A DNA stretch of 42,169 nt from Gammaproteobacteria bacterium (GTDB lineage Bacteria > Pseudomonadota > Gammaproteobacteria > SZUA-229): positions 1-42,169 of the forward strand of contig WFMW01000001.1 in assembly GCA_015488885.1 (NCBI GenBank). The letters are read 5' to 3'. Within the stretch, counting starts at the first letter, position 1, and each line of letters opens with the position of its first letter. Under the pieces are notes generated by a model, which saw only the letters and a list, made by a program, of their open reading frames with translations, was not told the DNA's origin and ran no database searches. Below, one piece after another: positions 1 to 11,852 of the stretch. The translations under genes and the position numbers were made by a program.

Positions 1-307
1 CGGGCTGGTTCGCTTTGGCATAGTTAGCGGATACCTGCAACATGGCAGATAAGGGTGGTATCTGATTAATACTCAGATCTTTGCTGGTTGCTTTTTTCTC
101 TGTGTTTGCCACCTGTTTGATGTTTGTCATGGTATAACCATGCATCTTGAACGAACGCCCGAAAGGGGTAAGTTCGGGGTAAACTGTATGGCAGGATGAA
201 CAGGCAAAACCAGTCTGACGAGCAAAACTCGGCACAGCATTGGCCTGCTGAGATAACATGGAGGAGATACCAATAACCCCCATCAGTAAAACAGTCTTCT
301 TAAGCAT
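1..307 (-). CDS. exported c-type cytochrome, partial (3' end outside window)
   Basis: The reverse strand reads from an ATG at 307 to the window edge without a stop, giving about 102 residues of an incomplete protein. A GGAG sequence lies 9 bases before the ATG. Residues 1-24 form a Sec signal peptide (basic start, hydrophobic core, probable cleavage after QANA). A heme-binding CSSCH follows at residues 36-40, inside PSFARQTGFACSSCH and before a YPELTPFGRSFKMHGY stretch. From memory this combination marks a family of periplasmic or outer-membrane-associated cytochrome-like proteins in chemolithotrophic and methylotrophic proteobacteria. Covalent heme attachment in the periplasm is expected. 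The electron partner and the C-terminal part cannot be seen. It is read divergently from miaB. Confidence 0.75.
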   Translation of the reverse strand, partial: MLKKTVLLMGVIGISSMLSQQANAVPSFARQTGFACSSCHTVYPELTPFGRSFKMHGYTMTNIKQVANTEKKATSKDLSINQIPPLSAMLQVSANYAKANQP

Positions 308-625
308 CTTGGATGACTCCAGTTTTTTTTATGTGAAAATGAAAATTCGCGGTATTGACTCAACTATCGCTTGGCAGAGATAGTAGTATAAATTTTTAAA
401 AATTTTATTGACATATATCAAGAACTTTTTAGATATTCTCTTGTCAAGGTGATTTTTTTGATCTGTTGGCAGGTAAATGCCGAAGGATGCTCATTATTTA
501 TTAATACATTCATCGTGTTAAAATAAATTTGTCGTGTTTTCGTGAAATATTTGAACTGAAAATATAGAAATTCTGCTACCTGGCGTGGTATTCTAGGCAT
601 TCCAGAATCATTTTTTTTATCATTA
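308..625. other. AT-rich divergent intergenic region
   Basis: This 318-base gap separates the cytochrome gene (leftward) from miaB (rightward). It is AT-rich and contains an FNR-like palindrome at 408-421 and a TATACT hexamer on the minus strand at 390-385 that could serve the cytochrome. A 74-codon open frame on the minus strand (418-642) has no recognisable protein features and overlaps the start of miaB, so I regard it as chance. I see no convincing -10/-35 pair for miaB and no strong ribosome binding site before its ATG. Confidence 0.5.
408..421. promoter_or_regulatory. possible FNR/ANR box
   Basis: TTGACATATATCAA matches the FNR consensus TTGAT-N4-ATCAA with one mismatch. It is centred about 107 bases before the cytochrome start codon. 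A minus-strand TATACT at 390-385 would put the site roughly 36-40 bases upstream of the transcription start, close to the usual class II position. This suggests oxygen-responsive expression of the cytochrome. It is an inference from one site; TTGACA inside it could equally be a -35 box of a rightward promoter. Confidence 0.4.
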
Positions 626-2050
626 ATGCGTAAACCCCACAATCAGTTTAGTTCTTCATCATGCCGTAAACTGTATATCAAGACGTTTGGTTGCCAGATG
701 AATGAGTATGATTCCTCCCGGATTGCTGATGTTCTGCAACATTCTCATCAGCTTGAATTAACCGATAAGCCTGAAGATGCCGACGTTCTGTTGCTTAATA
801 CCTGTTCGATACGGGAAAAAGCGCAGGAAAAGGTATTTTCTCAGCTGGGACGCTGGAAAAACTGGAAACGTGACCGACCGGATCTGGTGATTGGGGTGGG
901 TGGTTGTGTTGCCAGCCAGGAGGGCAGTGCTATTCAGAAACGTGCACCTTATGTTGATGTGGTATTCGGGCCACAGACCATTCACCGTCTGCCCGACATG
1001 CTTGACAGTGTTAGTAGTGTGCATAAAAAAGTGGTGGATATCAGTTTTCCCGAGATCGAAAAATTTGACTGTATGCCGCAGCCCATAGCAGAGGGGCCAA
1101 GTGCCTTTGTTTCCATTATGGAAGGTTGCAGCAAATATTGTACGTATTGTGTGGTGCCCTATACACGGGGTGAAGAAGTCAGCAGGCCGTTTGATGATGT
1201 ACTGGCAGAAATAGCCGGTCTGGCCGAACAGGGTGTGCGTGAAGTCAACCTGCTGGGGCAGAATGTGAATGCCTATCGTGGTGATATGAATGATGGTGAG
1301 ACTGCGGATCTGACCTTACTGATTCATTATGTGGCGCAGATAGAAGGCATAGACCGAATTCGTTTTACCACGTCGCACCCAATGGCGTTTAATGACGATT
1401 TAATTCAGGTTTATGCTGACGTGCCGGAGCTGGTCAGTTTTCTGCATCTACCGGTACAGTCCGGTTCCGACCGTATTCTGGCAGCCATGAAACGCGGTCA
1501 CAAAGTTGCTGATTATATTGATATTATTCAGCGTTTAAAACAGGTTCGGCCTGATATTTCTATTTCATCCGATTTTATTGTGGGTTTTCCCGGTGAAACC
1601 GATGCAGATTTTGCGGCTACTATGAAACTGATTGATGAAATCGGTTTTGATCAGTCATTCAGTTTTATCTACAGCGCACGACCGGGCACGCCTGCTGCTG
1701 TATTATTTGATGATACCACCCTGCTCATCAAAAAACATCGTCTGGCAATTCTGCAGGATGCGATTGCTGCCAATGCCGAAGCCATTAATCAGGCAATGAC
1801 TGGCAGTATTCAACGTGTACTGGTTGAAGGTGTTTCAAGAAAGAATGCCGCACAAATGAGCGGACGTAGCGAGAATAATCGGGTGGTTAATTTTTATGGT
1901 GATGCATCACTGACTGGCCAGTTTGTTGATGTGCGGATTACCGATGCTTACCGTCATTCATTACAGGCAGAACTGACTGATCAGGCTGTCATAACACCGC
2001 TGTCTGATAAAGCCGTTATGAATAGAGAAAAACATGGCTGTTCCAGATGA
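626..2050 (+). CDS. miaB: tRNA-2-methylthio-N6-dimethylallyladenosine synthase MiaB
   Basis: Radical-SAM methylthiotransferase that converts i6A37 to ms2i6A37 in tRNAs reading UNN codons. The 474-residue protein has the N-terminal MTTase domain with three cysteines for the auxiliary 4Fe-4S cluster (C23, C60, C94), then the radical SAM motif CSKYCTYC with C168, C172 and C175. The HLPVQSGSD and [12 protein letters not shown] stretches are typical of the family, and a C-terminal TRAM domain covers about residues 385-450. Length is usual (E. coli about 474). The start lacks a clear Shine-Dalgarno sequence, and the first dozen residues before the conserved [11 protein letters not shown] are not conserved. 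It leads the miaB-ybeZ-ybeY-corC-lnt block, an order widely conserved in gammaproteobacteria. Confidence 0.97.
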   Translation: MRKPHNQFSSSSCRKLYIKTFGCQMNEYDSSRIADVLQHSHQLELTDKPEDADVLLLNTCSIREKAQEKVFSQLGRWKNWKRDRPDLVIGVGGCVASQEGSAIQKRAPYVDVVFGPQTIHRLPDMLDSVSSVHKKVVDISFPEIEKFDCMPQPIAEGPSAFVSIMEGCSKYCTYCVVPYTRGEEVSRPFDDVLAEIAGLAEQGVREVNLLGQNVNAYRGDMNDGETADLTLLIHYVAQIEGIDRIRFTTSHPMAFNDDLIQVYADVPELVSFLHLPVQSGSDRILAAMKRGHKVADYIDIIQRLKQVRPDISISSDFIVGFPGETDADFAATMKLIDEIGFDQSFSFIYSARPGTPAAVLFDDTTLLIKKHRLAILQDAIAANAEAINQAMTGSIQRVLVEGVSRKNAAQMSGRSENNRVVNFYGDASLTGQFVDVRITDAYRHSLQAELTDQAVITPLSDKAVMNREKHGCSR

Positions 2051-2069
2051 TATGGTCAGATGATATGAT
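2044..2069. repeat. 13-bp tandem duplication at the miaB stop
   Basis: CAGATGATATGGT (2044-2056) is followed directly by CAGATGATATGAT (2057-2069), one mismatch. The first copy contains the miaB stop codon at 2048-2050. It is one of several such short tandem duplications at gene junctions in this window. Confidence 0.85.
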
Positions 2070-2081
2070 TGTCTTCTATCT

Positions 2082-3200
2082 ATGATGCAGAAGGATTCCG
2101 GGCAATCACAGGTGCTAAGTATTCATTTTGATTTAAAGCCTGTTGATAATGCCAGACTGGCAAATATCTGTGGACCCTTTAATCAATATATCCAGCAGAT
2201 AGCGGCTTATTATGCTGTAGATATACATTGTCGTAGCAATCATTTTGAAATTGTTGACGACATACACCATAGTGACGAGCATCGTTTGGAAAGGGTAAAA
2301 ACACTGATTAAGACATTATATAATGTGGCTGATCATGAAGTCCTGTCGCCTTCCATAATACAGCTTTATCTTACTGATAACCGGGATGTAGAAACCAAAC
2401 AACCGGTTGAGCCATCACCGCATGAGCAATCACGGCCAGACTCGGTAAAGCAACTATTCGATGAGGCTGCACTGGATAAGATCAAACTAGATGAGATAGC
2501 ACTGGATGAAGATGATATAAAAACAGAGATTTCCCATCCGTATAGCAGTATAAAAAATCGGCGTGGTAACGTAACCGGGCGCGGTAAATGTCAGCAACAA
2601 TACCTTGAGCAGATAAAAAATAACGACTTAACCCTGGGTGTCGGGCCTGCGGGAACAGGCAAAACCTATCTGGCAGTTGCCAGTGCGGTTGAGGCATTAA
2701 ATAATGACCAGGTTGACCGTGTGATTCTGGTAAGACCGGCGGTTGAAGCAGGCGAACGCCTGGGTTTTTTACCCGGTGATCTGGCACAGAAAATCGACCC
2801 CTATTTACGACCCATGTATGATGCTTTGTTTGAGTTAATGGGGCAGCAAAAAGTGGTGAAGGCACTGGAACGAAATATCATTGAAATTGCGCCACTGGCC
2901 TATATGCGCGGGCGAACTCTGAATGATGCATTTATTATTCTTGATGAAGCCCAGAATACCACGATTGACCAGATGAAAATGTTTTTAACCCGTATCGGTT
3001 TCGGCTCCTGTGCGGTGGTCACCGGTGATATTACTCAGGTAGATTTACCACGTGAAAAAACCTCGGGTTTACGCCATGCATTAAAAATTCTGTCAACCAT
3101 TGAGGGGGTGGGTATCACGCAATTTAATCGAGGTGATATTGTGCGTCATCCACTGGTGAAAAAAATTGTTCACGCCTATGAACTGGATGAGTCTAAATAA
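2082..3200 (+). CDS. ybeZ: PhoH-like ATPase YbeZ
   Basis: PhoH-family P-loop ATPase, a partner of the endoribonuclease YbeY in rRNA and RNA metabolism. In the 372-residue protein the N-terminal part (about 1-95) resembles the small nucleic-acid-binding domain of this family. A charged linker at about 100-165 is rich in Asp and Lys with repeated LDE/LDK units and is probably disordered. The ATPase follows, with Walker A GPAGTGKT at 188-195 and Walker [10 protein letters not shown] with D288-E289. [16 protein letters not shown] and RGRTLNDAF are PhoH signatures. The stop codon overlaps the ybeY start by one base (TAATG), so the two are probably translationally coupled. The start is the first of two adjacent ATGs; no strong ribosome binding site is seen. 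Confidence 0.93.
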   Translation: MMQKDSGQSQVLSIHFDLKPVDNARLANICGPFNQYIQQIAAYYAVDIHCRSNHFEIVDDIHHSDEHRLERVKTLIKTLYNVADHEVLSPSIIQLYLTDNRDVETKQPVEPSPHEQSRPDSVKQLFDEAALDKIKLDEIALDEDDIKTEISHPYSSIKNRRGNVTGRGKCQQQYLEQIKNNDLTLGVGPAGTGKTYLAVASAVEALNNDQVDRVILVRPAVEAGERLGFLPGDLAQKIDPYLRPMYDALFELMGQQKVVKALERNIIEIAPLAYMRGRTLNDAFIILDEAQNTTIDQMKMFLTRIGFGSCAVVTGDITQVDLPREKTSGLRHALKILSTIEGVGITQFNRGDIVRHPLVKKIVHAYELDESK

Positions 3201-3748
3201 TGGCTGATTCAATAAAAATAGCGGGTTCAGTAGATATGGCGGGTTCAATAAAAACGCCTGATTCTATTTTACATACCGTAGAAGTTAGTATAGCCGAAAG
3301 TATTAATGTCGAAGATGACGAAGTTCCGCCGCCCAGTTTGCTAAAAAAATGGGTTACTACCACCAGTAAGGTTTCGCTGTCTGCACTGCCGATCATGGTC
3401 AGTTTGCGGATAACTGATGAAGAAGAAATACAACAGCTTAACTATCAGTTCCGACAGAAAAATCAACCCACCAACGTATTATCCTTTCCGCTTCAGAAAA
3501 TAGATGAGGCAGTAATGGCCGACATGAACTACCTGATACTGGGAGATATTGTTTTGTGCGCGACAGTTATTAAACAGCAGGCAAAAGATCAGGGAAAAAC
3601 CACCCTGTCTCACTGGGCGCATATGGTTATCCACGGCATGTTGCACTTACAGGGTTATGATCATATTCAAGCGGATCAGGCAGAACAAATGGAACAGCTG
3701 GAAATTTCACTGTTAAACAAACTGGGTTATATCAACCCGTATCAATAA
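3200..3748 (+). CDS. ybeY: endoribonuclease YbeY
   Basis: Single-strand-specific metal-dependent endoribonuclease needed for 16S rRNA 3'-end maturation and 70S quality control. The three zinc-binding histidines of the family are H145, H149 and H155 in HGMLHLQGYDH. NQPTNVLSFP at about residues 86-95 is the other signature. At 182 residues it is longer than E. coli YbeY (about 155). The extra length is at the N-terminus, where about 25 residues form a loose repeat (IKIAGSVDMAGSIKTPDSI) before the conserved fold begins near residue 27. The ATG is fused to the ybeZ stop (TAATG), so either this extension is real or translation restarts further in. Confidence 0.95.
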   Translation: MADSIKIAGSVDMAGSIKTPDSILHTVEVSIAESINVEDDEVPPPSLLKKWVTTTSKVSLSALPIMVSLRITDEEEIQQLNYQFRQKNQPTNVLSFPLQKIDEAVMADMNYLILGDIVLCATVIKQQAKDQGKTTLSHWAHMVIHGMLHLQGYDHIQADQAEQMEQLEISLLNKLGYINPYQ

Positions 3749-3779
3749 TCCAGATAAGAAGAATAATCCGGGTAAGAAA
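3744..3779. repeat. 18-bp tandem duplication between ybeY and corC
   Basis: AATAATCCAGATAAGAAG (3744-3761) is followed by AATAATCCGGGTAAGAAA (3762-3779), three mismatches. The first copy overlaps the ybeY stop codon. Confidence 0.85.
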
Positions 3780-3824
3780 AATGATTAAAAATAACTTATC
3801 ATCTCAGTATAAAAGGTGAGTGTT

Positions 3825-4754
3825 GTGGATGATGCAAAGAATAAAATGATGACTGTTCAGCCAGAAAAAATCTCTTTTTTTAGCCGTATTAAAAAAGTTT
3901 TCAGCAAGGATAAAAATGAATATGAACTGTTGTTACAGCATATTCGTGAGGCACAGCGTAAGGGTATTATTAGTCTGGATTCATTTACCATGATTGAAGG
4001 TGTGCTTCAGGTGGCACAGATGCGAGTGCGTGATATCATGGTGCCACGTTCACATGTTGTGGCTATTCACACTGGTATGGGTGTTAATGAGATGTTGTCA
4101 ATTGTGGCAGCGTCAGGCCATTCACGTTTCCCGGTGGTTGATGAAAGTCTGGATGATGTTGAAGGTATTCTACTGGCGAAAGACCTGGCGCATTATCAGA
4201 ATACCGAAAGTCTTGCAGGTTTTGAATTAAAGGATATTATGCGCCCCGCCGTCTTTGTTCCGGAAAGTAAACGACTGAATATTCTTTTGAAGGATTTTCG
4301 GAAAAGTCGTAACCACATGGCTATTGTTATCGATGAATATAGCGGGGTTTCCGGTGTGGTAACCATTGAGGATGTGCTGGAAGAAATTGTAGGTGAAATT
4401 GATGATGAACATGATGCAGCGGATGTAACAAATATTGCCCGCAATGGATTTAAACGTTACAGTGTGCGCGGTTTAACGCCAATTGATGAGTTTAACCAGT
4501 TCTTTGGCGAAAAATTTTCTGCTGACAAATTTGATACCATGGCCGGTCTGGTGACGCATGAGCTGGGTCACCTGCCACAACGTGGTGAAGAGGTCACTCT
4601 GGGGAAATATCATTTTAAAATTATCAGTGCCAATTCACGTCGGATAAATACCATGCAGTTAACCCTGTTGTCGGCACACAATGATGTAAGGGGAGAAACT
4701 GCTATGTCAACTGCCGGGTCATCGGCCGATACAAAACATCATGAAGAAGCCTGA
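3825..4754 (+). CDS. corC: CorC/HlyC-family CBS-domain protein (YbeX)
   Basis: Cytosolic CBS-pair protein named for a role in Mg/Co efflux; more recent views connect YbeX to ribosome metabolism through its link with YbeY. Two CBS motifs lie at about residues 65-185 (MVPRSHVVAI, SGHSRFPVVDES, DIMRPAVFVPES, VIDEYSGVSGVVTIEDVLEEIVGEI). A CorC_HlyC C-terminal domain at about 200-290 includes the typical DTMAGLVTHELGHLPQRGE. There is no membrane segment, as in E. coli CorC. I chose the GTG at 3825 because AAGGTGAG stands 8 bases before it; an in-frame GTG at 3816 overlaps that sequence and would add three residues. The C-terminal 20 residues are Ser/Ala-rich and not conserved. It lies 28 bases before lnt. 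Confidence 0.92.
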   Translation: MDDAKNKMMTVQPEKISFFSRIKKVFSKDKNEYELLLQHIREAQRKGIISLDSFTMIEGVLQVAQMRVRDIMVPRSHVVAIHTGMGVNEMLSIVAASGHSRFPVVDESLDDVEGILLAKDLAHYQNTESLAGFELKDIMRPAVFVPESKRLNILLKDFRKSRNHMAIVIDEYSGVSGVVTIEDVLEEIVGEIDDEHDAADVTNIARNGFKRYSVRGLTPIDEFNQFFGEKFSADKFDTMAGLVTHELGHLPQRGEEVTLGKYHFKIISANSRRINTMQLTLLSAHNDVRGETAMSTAGSSADTKHHEEA

Positions 4755-4782
4755 TTGTTTCTGACCGATTACCTTTAGCCTT

Positions 4783-6330
4783 ATGCCTGCTTATCTACAG
4801 GAAGATTTATCCATTTCCCGGTTGCACTGGGTTGTGCTTTTAATACTTGGTGCTGTCGCCGGTGGTTTGTCCACACTGGCTTTTGCGCCTTATAATCATG
4901 TCTGGTTAATTTTTGTTTCACAGGCCATTGTATTTACTGTATGGCAACAGTTAACACCGTTAAAAGCATGGTTTAGCGGCTGGTTGTATGGCCTTGTGCT
5001 GCAGGGGACAGGCGTTGGCTGGATTTATTATAGTTTGCATGTTCATGGCGGTAGCCCAGCCCCCTTTGCTGTTGGCCTGGTATTTTTACTTGCCTGTTAT
5101 CTGGGCATTTATAACGGCTTGACCGCTTACGTTGTGGTACGCTTCTGCCCGCAGAAACCGGTTCTACGTCTGCTGTTTTTTTACCCGGCCAGCTGGGTTG
5201 TGTTTGAATGGTTACAGGGTTATGTTTTAACCGGCTTTGCCTGGATGCAAACCGGTTATACTCAGATTGATACGGCGCTGGCTGGTTATGCACCTGTTTT
5301 GGGTAATCATGCCCTGAGTGGGCTGGTGGCCATGACTGCCGGCGCGCTTTCATTGTTCGTTATCTACCTGTTTCAGTCTATAAAGCAGGGGCATTTACTG
5401 TGGCAGAAAATATTTTATGTGCTGGTGCCTGTGGTTGTTCTGTGGGCGGGTGGCATGCTGCTGAAGCCGGTTAACTGGACGCAGCCACAGGGACATGCGA
5501 TAAAAGTCAGTCTGGTTCAGGGTAATATCCCGCAGTCTCAAAAATGGCTTCGATCAATGCATCAGCACACGCTGGATCTGTATAAAAACTTAACGCTGAC
5601 ACAGGCAAAAGACAGTAAACTGATTGTCTGGCCGGAAACAGCGATACCGGATTTCAGCTATCGGGTACAGCCATTTATTACCTATATGAAACAGGCCATG
5701 GCTGCTCGCCACAGTACATTGGTTTTTGGTATTTTTAGCAGAAATCGTAACGGGAAAATTTTAAATAGCGTATTGAATGTAGATGGTCAGATATACAATA
5801 AACGCCATCTGGTGCCACTGGGTGAGTATATTCCATTACGTCCCCTGATCGATTTTTTTCGGCAATGGGTAGATATTCCCATGTCCGATCTGGCCAGTGG
5901 CGAGGCTAAACAGTCGTTGATGATGGTAGCAGGCATACCTGTTGGTATCTCTATCTGCTTCGAGGAAGCTTTTGCTCGCGACATTAGAGAAACGCTGCCA
6001 GCAGCCCGGCTACTGATTAATGTGAGCAATGATGCCTGGTTTGAAGATTCGTCGGAACCGTCCCAGCATCTTGCTATTGCGCGGATGCGGGCACTTGAAT
6101 CGGGGCGTTATCTGTTGCGGGCAACCAATACCGGTATTAGTGCATTGATCGGTCCTCATGGTAAGGTAATTAAACAGGCACCACTGTTTAAACAGGCAGT
6201 ATTAACCGGCAGGGTTCAGGCATTACGTGGTGCAACACCTTATATTAGCTGGGGTGAATATCCGATTTTGTTAATTTGTCTGTTCCCTCTGGTGTTATGT
6301 CTGTTGAGAAGCTACACTTTGAAGTATTGA
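4783..6330 (+). CDS. lnt: apolipoprotein N-acyltransferase
   Basis: Inner-membrane enzyme that adds the third acyl chain to the N-terminal cysteine of lipoproteins, the last step before Lol sorting. The 515-residue protein has about six membrane helices in residues 15-225. These are followed by a periplasmic nitrilase-type domain with the catalytic triad E285 (WPETAIPDF), K340 (YNKRHLVPLGEYIP) and C392 (GISICFEEAF). LINVSNDAWFEDSSEPSQHL and ALESGRYLLRATNTG are family signatures, and a last membrane helix lies at about 490-510. Length matches E. coli Lnt (512). It is co-directional with corC, the usual pairing. Confidence 0.97.
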   Translation: MPAYLQEDLSISRLHWVVLLILGAVAGGLSTLAFAPYNHVWLIFVSQAIVFTVWQQLTPLKAWFSGWLYGLVLQGTGVGWIYYSLHVHGGSPAPFAVGLVFLLACYLGIYNGLTAYVVVRFCPQKPVLRLLFFYPASWVVFEWLQGYVLTGFAWMQTGYTQIDTALAGYAPVLGNHALSGLVAMTAGALSLFVIYLFQSIKQGHLLWQKIFYVLVPVVVLWAGGMLLKPVNWTQPQGHAIKVSLVQGNIPQSQKWLRSMHQHTLDLYKNLTLTQAKDSKLIVWPETAIPDFSYRVQPFITYMKQAMAARHSTLVFGIFSRNRNGKILNSVLNVDGQIYNKRHLVPLGEYIPLRPLIDFFRQWVDIPMSDLASGEAKQSLMMVAGIPVGISICFEEAFARDIRETLPAARLLINVSNDAWFEDSSEPSQHLAIARMRALESGRYLLRATNTGISALIGPHGKVIKQAPLFKQAVLTGRVQALRGATPYISWGEYPILLICLFPLVLCLLRSYTLKY

Positions 6331-6411
6331 TATCGACACTAAAAGATATCGCTGAATGGAACAGAAAGCATGACGGTTGCTCAAATAACGTCATGGCTTC
6401 AGATTGAAATA

Positions 6412-8667
6412 ATGAAAAAATTGCCTCACCGGTTAGTTATCTTTTTTATGCTATGCCTGTTGGTTTCAACAGCTGTATTGGCTCAGAGTGCAGAAAATAA
6501 GCAGTCAACAGTAAACAGCCAGACAAAATCATTACCGGCTGAAAAAATTTCCAGTCAGCCCTCTCATTCTCATTTATCGACAGAAGTCGATTCAGAGCCT
6601 CTAGCTGAAGGCGTGACTGTGCTGGCAGAACTGCCAGTTTCACCACAGGGCTCTTCGCAGATACAGTTATCCAGTTTGCCATTGTCTGATTCAATAGCCA
6701 CTGACAGCGTCGGTATTAATCAACCTGTTACAGTTAAGCAGTCAACGGATAAGTCATCGTCTAAACAGTCATCGAATACCGAAGTAAAATGGCCTGACGA
6801 TGAATCACTGCTCAGGCTGCGTCAATTGTTTTTACAGGCTGAAGATTACTTAAAAAAAACGGATGATGATAACTTCCTCAGGCTTTCAGCACAGCTTAAA
6901 GACTATCCGTTATATCCCTATCTGCGATATCAGTGGCTGAAAAAACATCTGCGTTCCGACCATCAGGTTAAACAGTTTTTAAGGGTCTATGCATCGTCGC
7001 GTTATGCAGGTATTTTAAAACGCAAATGGTTGTACCATCTTGCAAAACATAAACGCTGGCAGACTTTTTTGCAGTATTATGTTCCAACAGGGAAAACGGC
7101 ATTAAGTTGTTATTATCGCCTGGCTAAATTTGAAATCAGTAACAACGGGTCAGATGAAAGACGGTCTGCACTCAAAGCCGCAGCAAAACTGTGGGCAGTT
7201 GGTTATTCACAACCCGATGAATGTGATCCATTATTTGATCGCCTGAAAAACTCGCCTCTGTTTAATCAGGCATTACTCTGGAAGCGCTTTAATGCAGCAT
7301 TAAACAATAATAAAACTCGGCTTGCTATTTATGTAAAAAAACAGATGGCATCAGCGTATCAACCTACGGCAAACCTGTGGCTAAAGCTGCATCGTCATCC
7401 TGGTCGTTATATTTCAATCCTGTTACAACATCCACAAAGGGAACAGGCATCACCGATGTTTAGTTATGCCATTAAAAGGCTGGCGATGAATGATATCAAG
7501 CAGGCTATAAGCCTGTGGGATGCAAATAAACAGGTATTTCATATTAACAAAAAACACCAGCAAAAAATTGAAAAACGCCTTGCCTTTGCCATGGCATATC
7601 AGGGGGATCCAGATGCCTATGCGCGCTTTGTCAGTTTAACTGAATCTGACCAGAGTAGTCGAGCGTGGCGAGTACGCATAGCACTGTCACAACAGGACTG
7701 GGTACGGGTTATTTCGGCGATACAGGCAATGAGCAACGAACAGCGCATGGATGAAAGTTGGCAGTACTGGCTGGCACGTGCGTATCTTGAGACCGGTAAG
7801 GTTGAAGCAGCTCAGAAACTTTTTTCCATGCTGGCTAAAAAACGTAGTTTTTATGGTTATCTTGCGGCTGATCGGATAAATAGTATGTATCAGCTGGTAG
7901 ACCGGCCACTGGTTGTTAGCCAGAAGCAAATTAATCAATTACAGCATCAGCCTGATTTCCAGATTGTTTATGAGTTCAAAGTTTTAAATTTAGAACGGCA
8001 GGCCAGATTGCAATGGTGGTTTGCACTGAGAAAGCTTGATAAAAAAGCAATAATGGTCGCAGCAAAACTGGCGCAGCAATGGCATTGGGGTGATATGCCG
8101 ATTCTTACTATTGCAAAAGTCAAATACTGGGATGATATTGAAATGCGTTTCCCATTGACTTATTCTGCTAAAATTCATGAAAATGCAAAACGAGAAAAAC
8201 TAAATCCAGCTCTTTTATTCGGTTTGATACGCAGAGAGAGTGTGTTTAATGAACAGGCGCATTCACCGGTTGGAGCGCGTGGCTTAATGCAGCTTATGCC
8301 AGCTACAGGCAGGAAAATTGCCCGCCATTTCAGGGATCCCTGGCGGGGTAGTAAAAGTTTATATGATCCGGTTAAAAACCTTAAGTATGGGGCTTATTAT
8401 TACCAGAAATTACTTAAACAGTTTGATGGACATTATGCGATGGCTCTGGCCGCCTATAATGCCGGGCCAAAACGAGTGAAACACTGGCTGCCCGATGAAA
8501 TCTTGCCCGCAGATATATGGATTGAGACCATTCCATTTAAGGAAACGCGTGAATACGTGATTGCAGTGCTTACCTATACCCTTATTTATCAGCAACGTAC
8601 GCATAGTGATGAATTAAGTATGCGTGATCTGACACAGGATGTGGCACCATCACTTAATGCGCACTAA
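6412..8667 (+). CDS. slt: soluble lytic murein transglycosylase (Slt70 type)
   Basis: Periplasmic exo-lytic transglycosylase that cleaves the MurNAc-GlcNAc bond to give 1,6-anhydro-muropeptides. From the ATG at 6412 the protein has 751 residues with a clean signal peptide (MKKLPHRLVIFFMLCLLVST, cleavage near VLA-QSA). A Ser/Gln-rich linker follows to about residue 130, then the alpha-superhelical U and L domains, then the C-terminal SLT domain. The catalytic glutamate is E609 in GLIRRESVFN, followed by GARGLMQLMPATG and LAAYNAGP. An ATG at 6370 would put 14 extra residues before the signal peptide and is less likely. The low-complexity N-terminal linker of about 100 residues is longer than in E. 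coli Slt70 (about 645 residues in total). Confidence 0.94.
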   Translation: MKKLPHRLVIFFMLCLLVSTAVLAQSAENKQSTVNSQTKSLPAEKISSQPSHSHLSTEVDSEPLAEGVTVLAELPVSPQGSSQIQLSSLPLSDSIATDSVGINQPVTVKQSTDKSSSKQSSNTEVKWPDDESLLRLRQLFLQAEDYLKKTDDDNFLRLSAQLKDYPLYPYLRYQWLKKHLRSDHQVKQFLRVYASSRYAGILKRKWLYHLAKHKRWQTFLQYYVPTGKTALSCYYRLAKFEISNNGSDERRSALKAAAKLWAVGYSQPDECDPLFDRLKNSPLFNQALLWKRFNAALNNNKTRLAIYVKKQMASAYQPTANLWLKLHRHPGRYISILLQHPQREQASPMFSYAIKRLAMNDIKQAISLWDANKQVFHINKKHQQKIEKRLAFAMAYQGDPDAYARFVSLTESDQSSRAWRVRIALSQQDWVRVISAIQAMSNEQRMDESWQYWLARAYLETGKVEAAQKLFSMLAKKRSFYGYLAADRINSMYQLVDRPLVVSQKQINQLQHQPDFQIVYEFKVLNLERQARLQWWFALRKLDKKAIMVAAKLAQQWHWGDMPILTIAKVKYWDDIEMRFPLTYSAKIHENAKREKLNPALLFGLIRRESVFNEQAHSPVGARGLMQLMPATGRKIARHFRDPWRGSKSLYDPVKNLKYGAYYYQKLLKQFDGHYAMALAAYNAGPKRVKHWLPDEILPADIWIETIPFKETREYVIAVLTYTLIYQQRTHSDELSMRDLTQDVAPSLNAH

Positions 8668-8673
8668 ACATTA

Positions 8674-8707
8674 CATACTAAAAGAGTAGTCATACTAAAA
8701 GGGTCGT
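8674..8707. repeat. 17-bp tandem duplication after slt
   Basis: CATACTAAAAGAGTAGT (8674-8690) is followed by CATACTAAAAGGGTCGT (8691-8707), two mismatches. A shorter ACCTAAAAGGG relative lies near 8741. The repeat sits just after the slt stop codon, between slt and the convergent gene at 8779. Confidence 0.8.
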
Positions 8708-8778
8708 CTTATCGTAGTGATCTGGTCTAATAAACTTGTACACCTAAAAGGGCTAAACTTTCCCATGAAATATTCGGG

Positions 8779-9159
8779 TTAAAGGTATTTCAGCTGCTCC
8801 ATTAATGTACGAGTAAGGCTTGCCGCCGACAGATAGCTGCTCAATACCTTGTGTTCAATCATTTCAATATCGAGCATCAGCCAGTCATAACACTCGGCGC
8901 CTGATTCCATCATCATATCAGCCACATCATTGACATCATTTTTGATATAACGAATGATTTCACCCGCCTCTTCAGGGTTAATACTGCCGGAATGTAGTGC
9001 CTTGTTTTTAATCGTCTGTAAGGCTGAATGCAATGAAATATAACCTGGCTGTGTTTGTGACAGGATACTTTCCAGGTCAATGATCATCTGGTTATAGGCA
9101 ATCAGCAGGTGGTTATGCTGACTAAAATTCGGGCGGCGAATATTTGTACTGTTATTCAC
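8779..9159 (-). CDS. YbeL-like (DUF1451-type) helical protein without zinc ribbon
   Basis: A 126-residue, probably all-helical cytoplasmic protein, transcribed divergently from leuS. The central part (SGSINPEEAGEIIRYIKNDVND, given here in part) resembles the N-terminal helical domain of the YbeL/DUF1451 family, in which a pattern like GELTRTEVDELTRAIRRDL is found. In E. coli ybeL is the neighbour of leuS, which supports the match. YbeL-type proteins normally end in a CxxC...CxxC zinc ribbon. Here there is one cysteine only and the protein ends in a helix, so the metal-binding half is missing or never existed. The function of the family is unknown to me. The ATG at 9159 has no strong ribosome binding site. 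Confidence 0.6.
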   Translation of the reverse strand: MNNSTNIRRPNFSQHNHLLIAYNQMIIDLESILSQTQPGYISLHSALQTIKNKALHSGSINPEEAGEIIRYIKNDVNDVADMMMESGAECYDWLMLDIEMIEHKVLSSYLSAASLTRTLMEQLKYL

Positions 9160-9321
9160 CGTATTGTTCCTGATTTCTATTCGGGTTCAGCGTCATTATC
9201 ATGTAAAATCAAGTTGCAAATAAAGAATCTCCGGTAGCAGGAGTTTCCTGAAAACTTTTTAGACACTCTTTTTATAGAACATTAATCCAGGATTATTTAA
9301 AGCATCCGACGAACTGCATAA

Positions 9322-11802
<2,481 letters not shown>

Positions 11803-11852
11803 AACTATAACGTAACTTTCATTGAGTGGTTACAAAACATTAGACAGCACTT

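Noticed and set aside
418-642. 74-codon open frame on the minus strand between the cytochrome gene and miaB
   Set aside because: No protein-like features, AT-rich, overlaps the miaB start and the FNR-like site; taken as chance.
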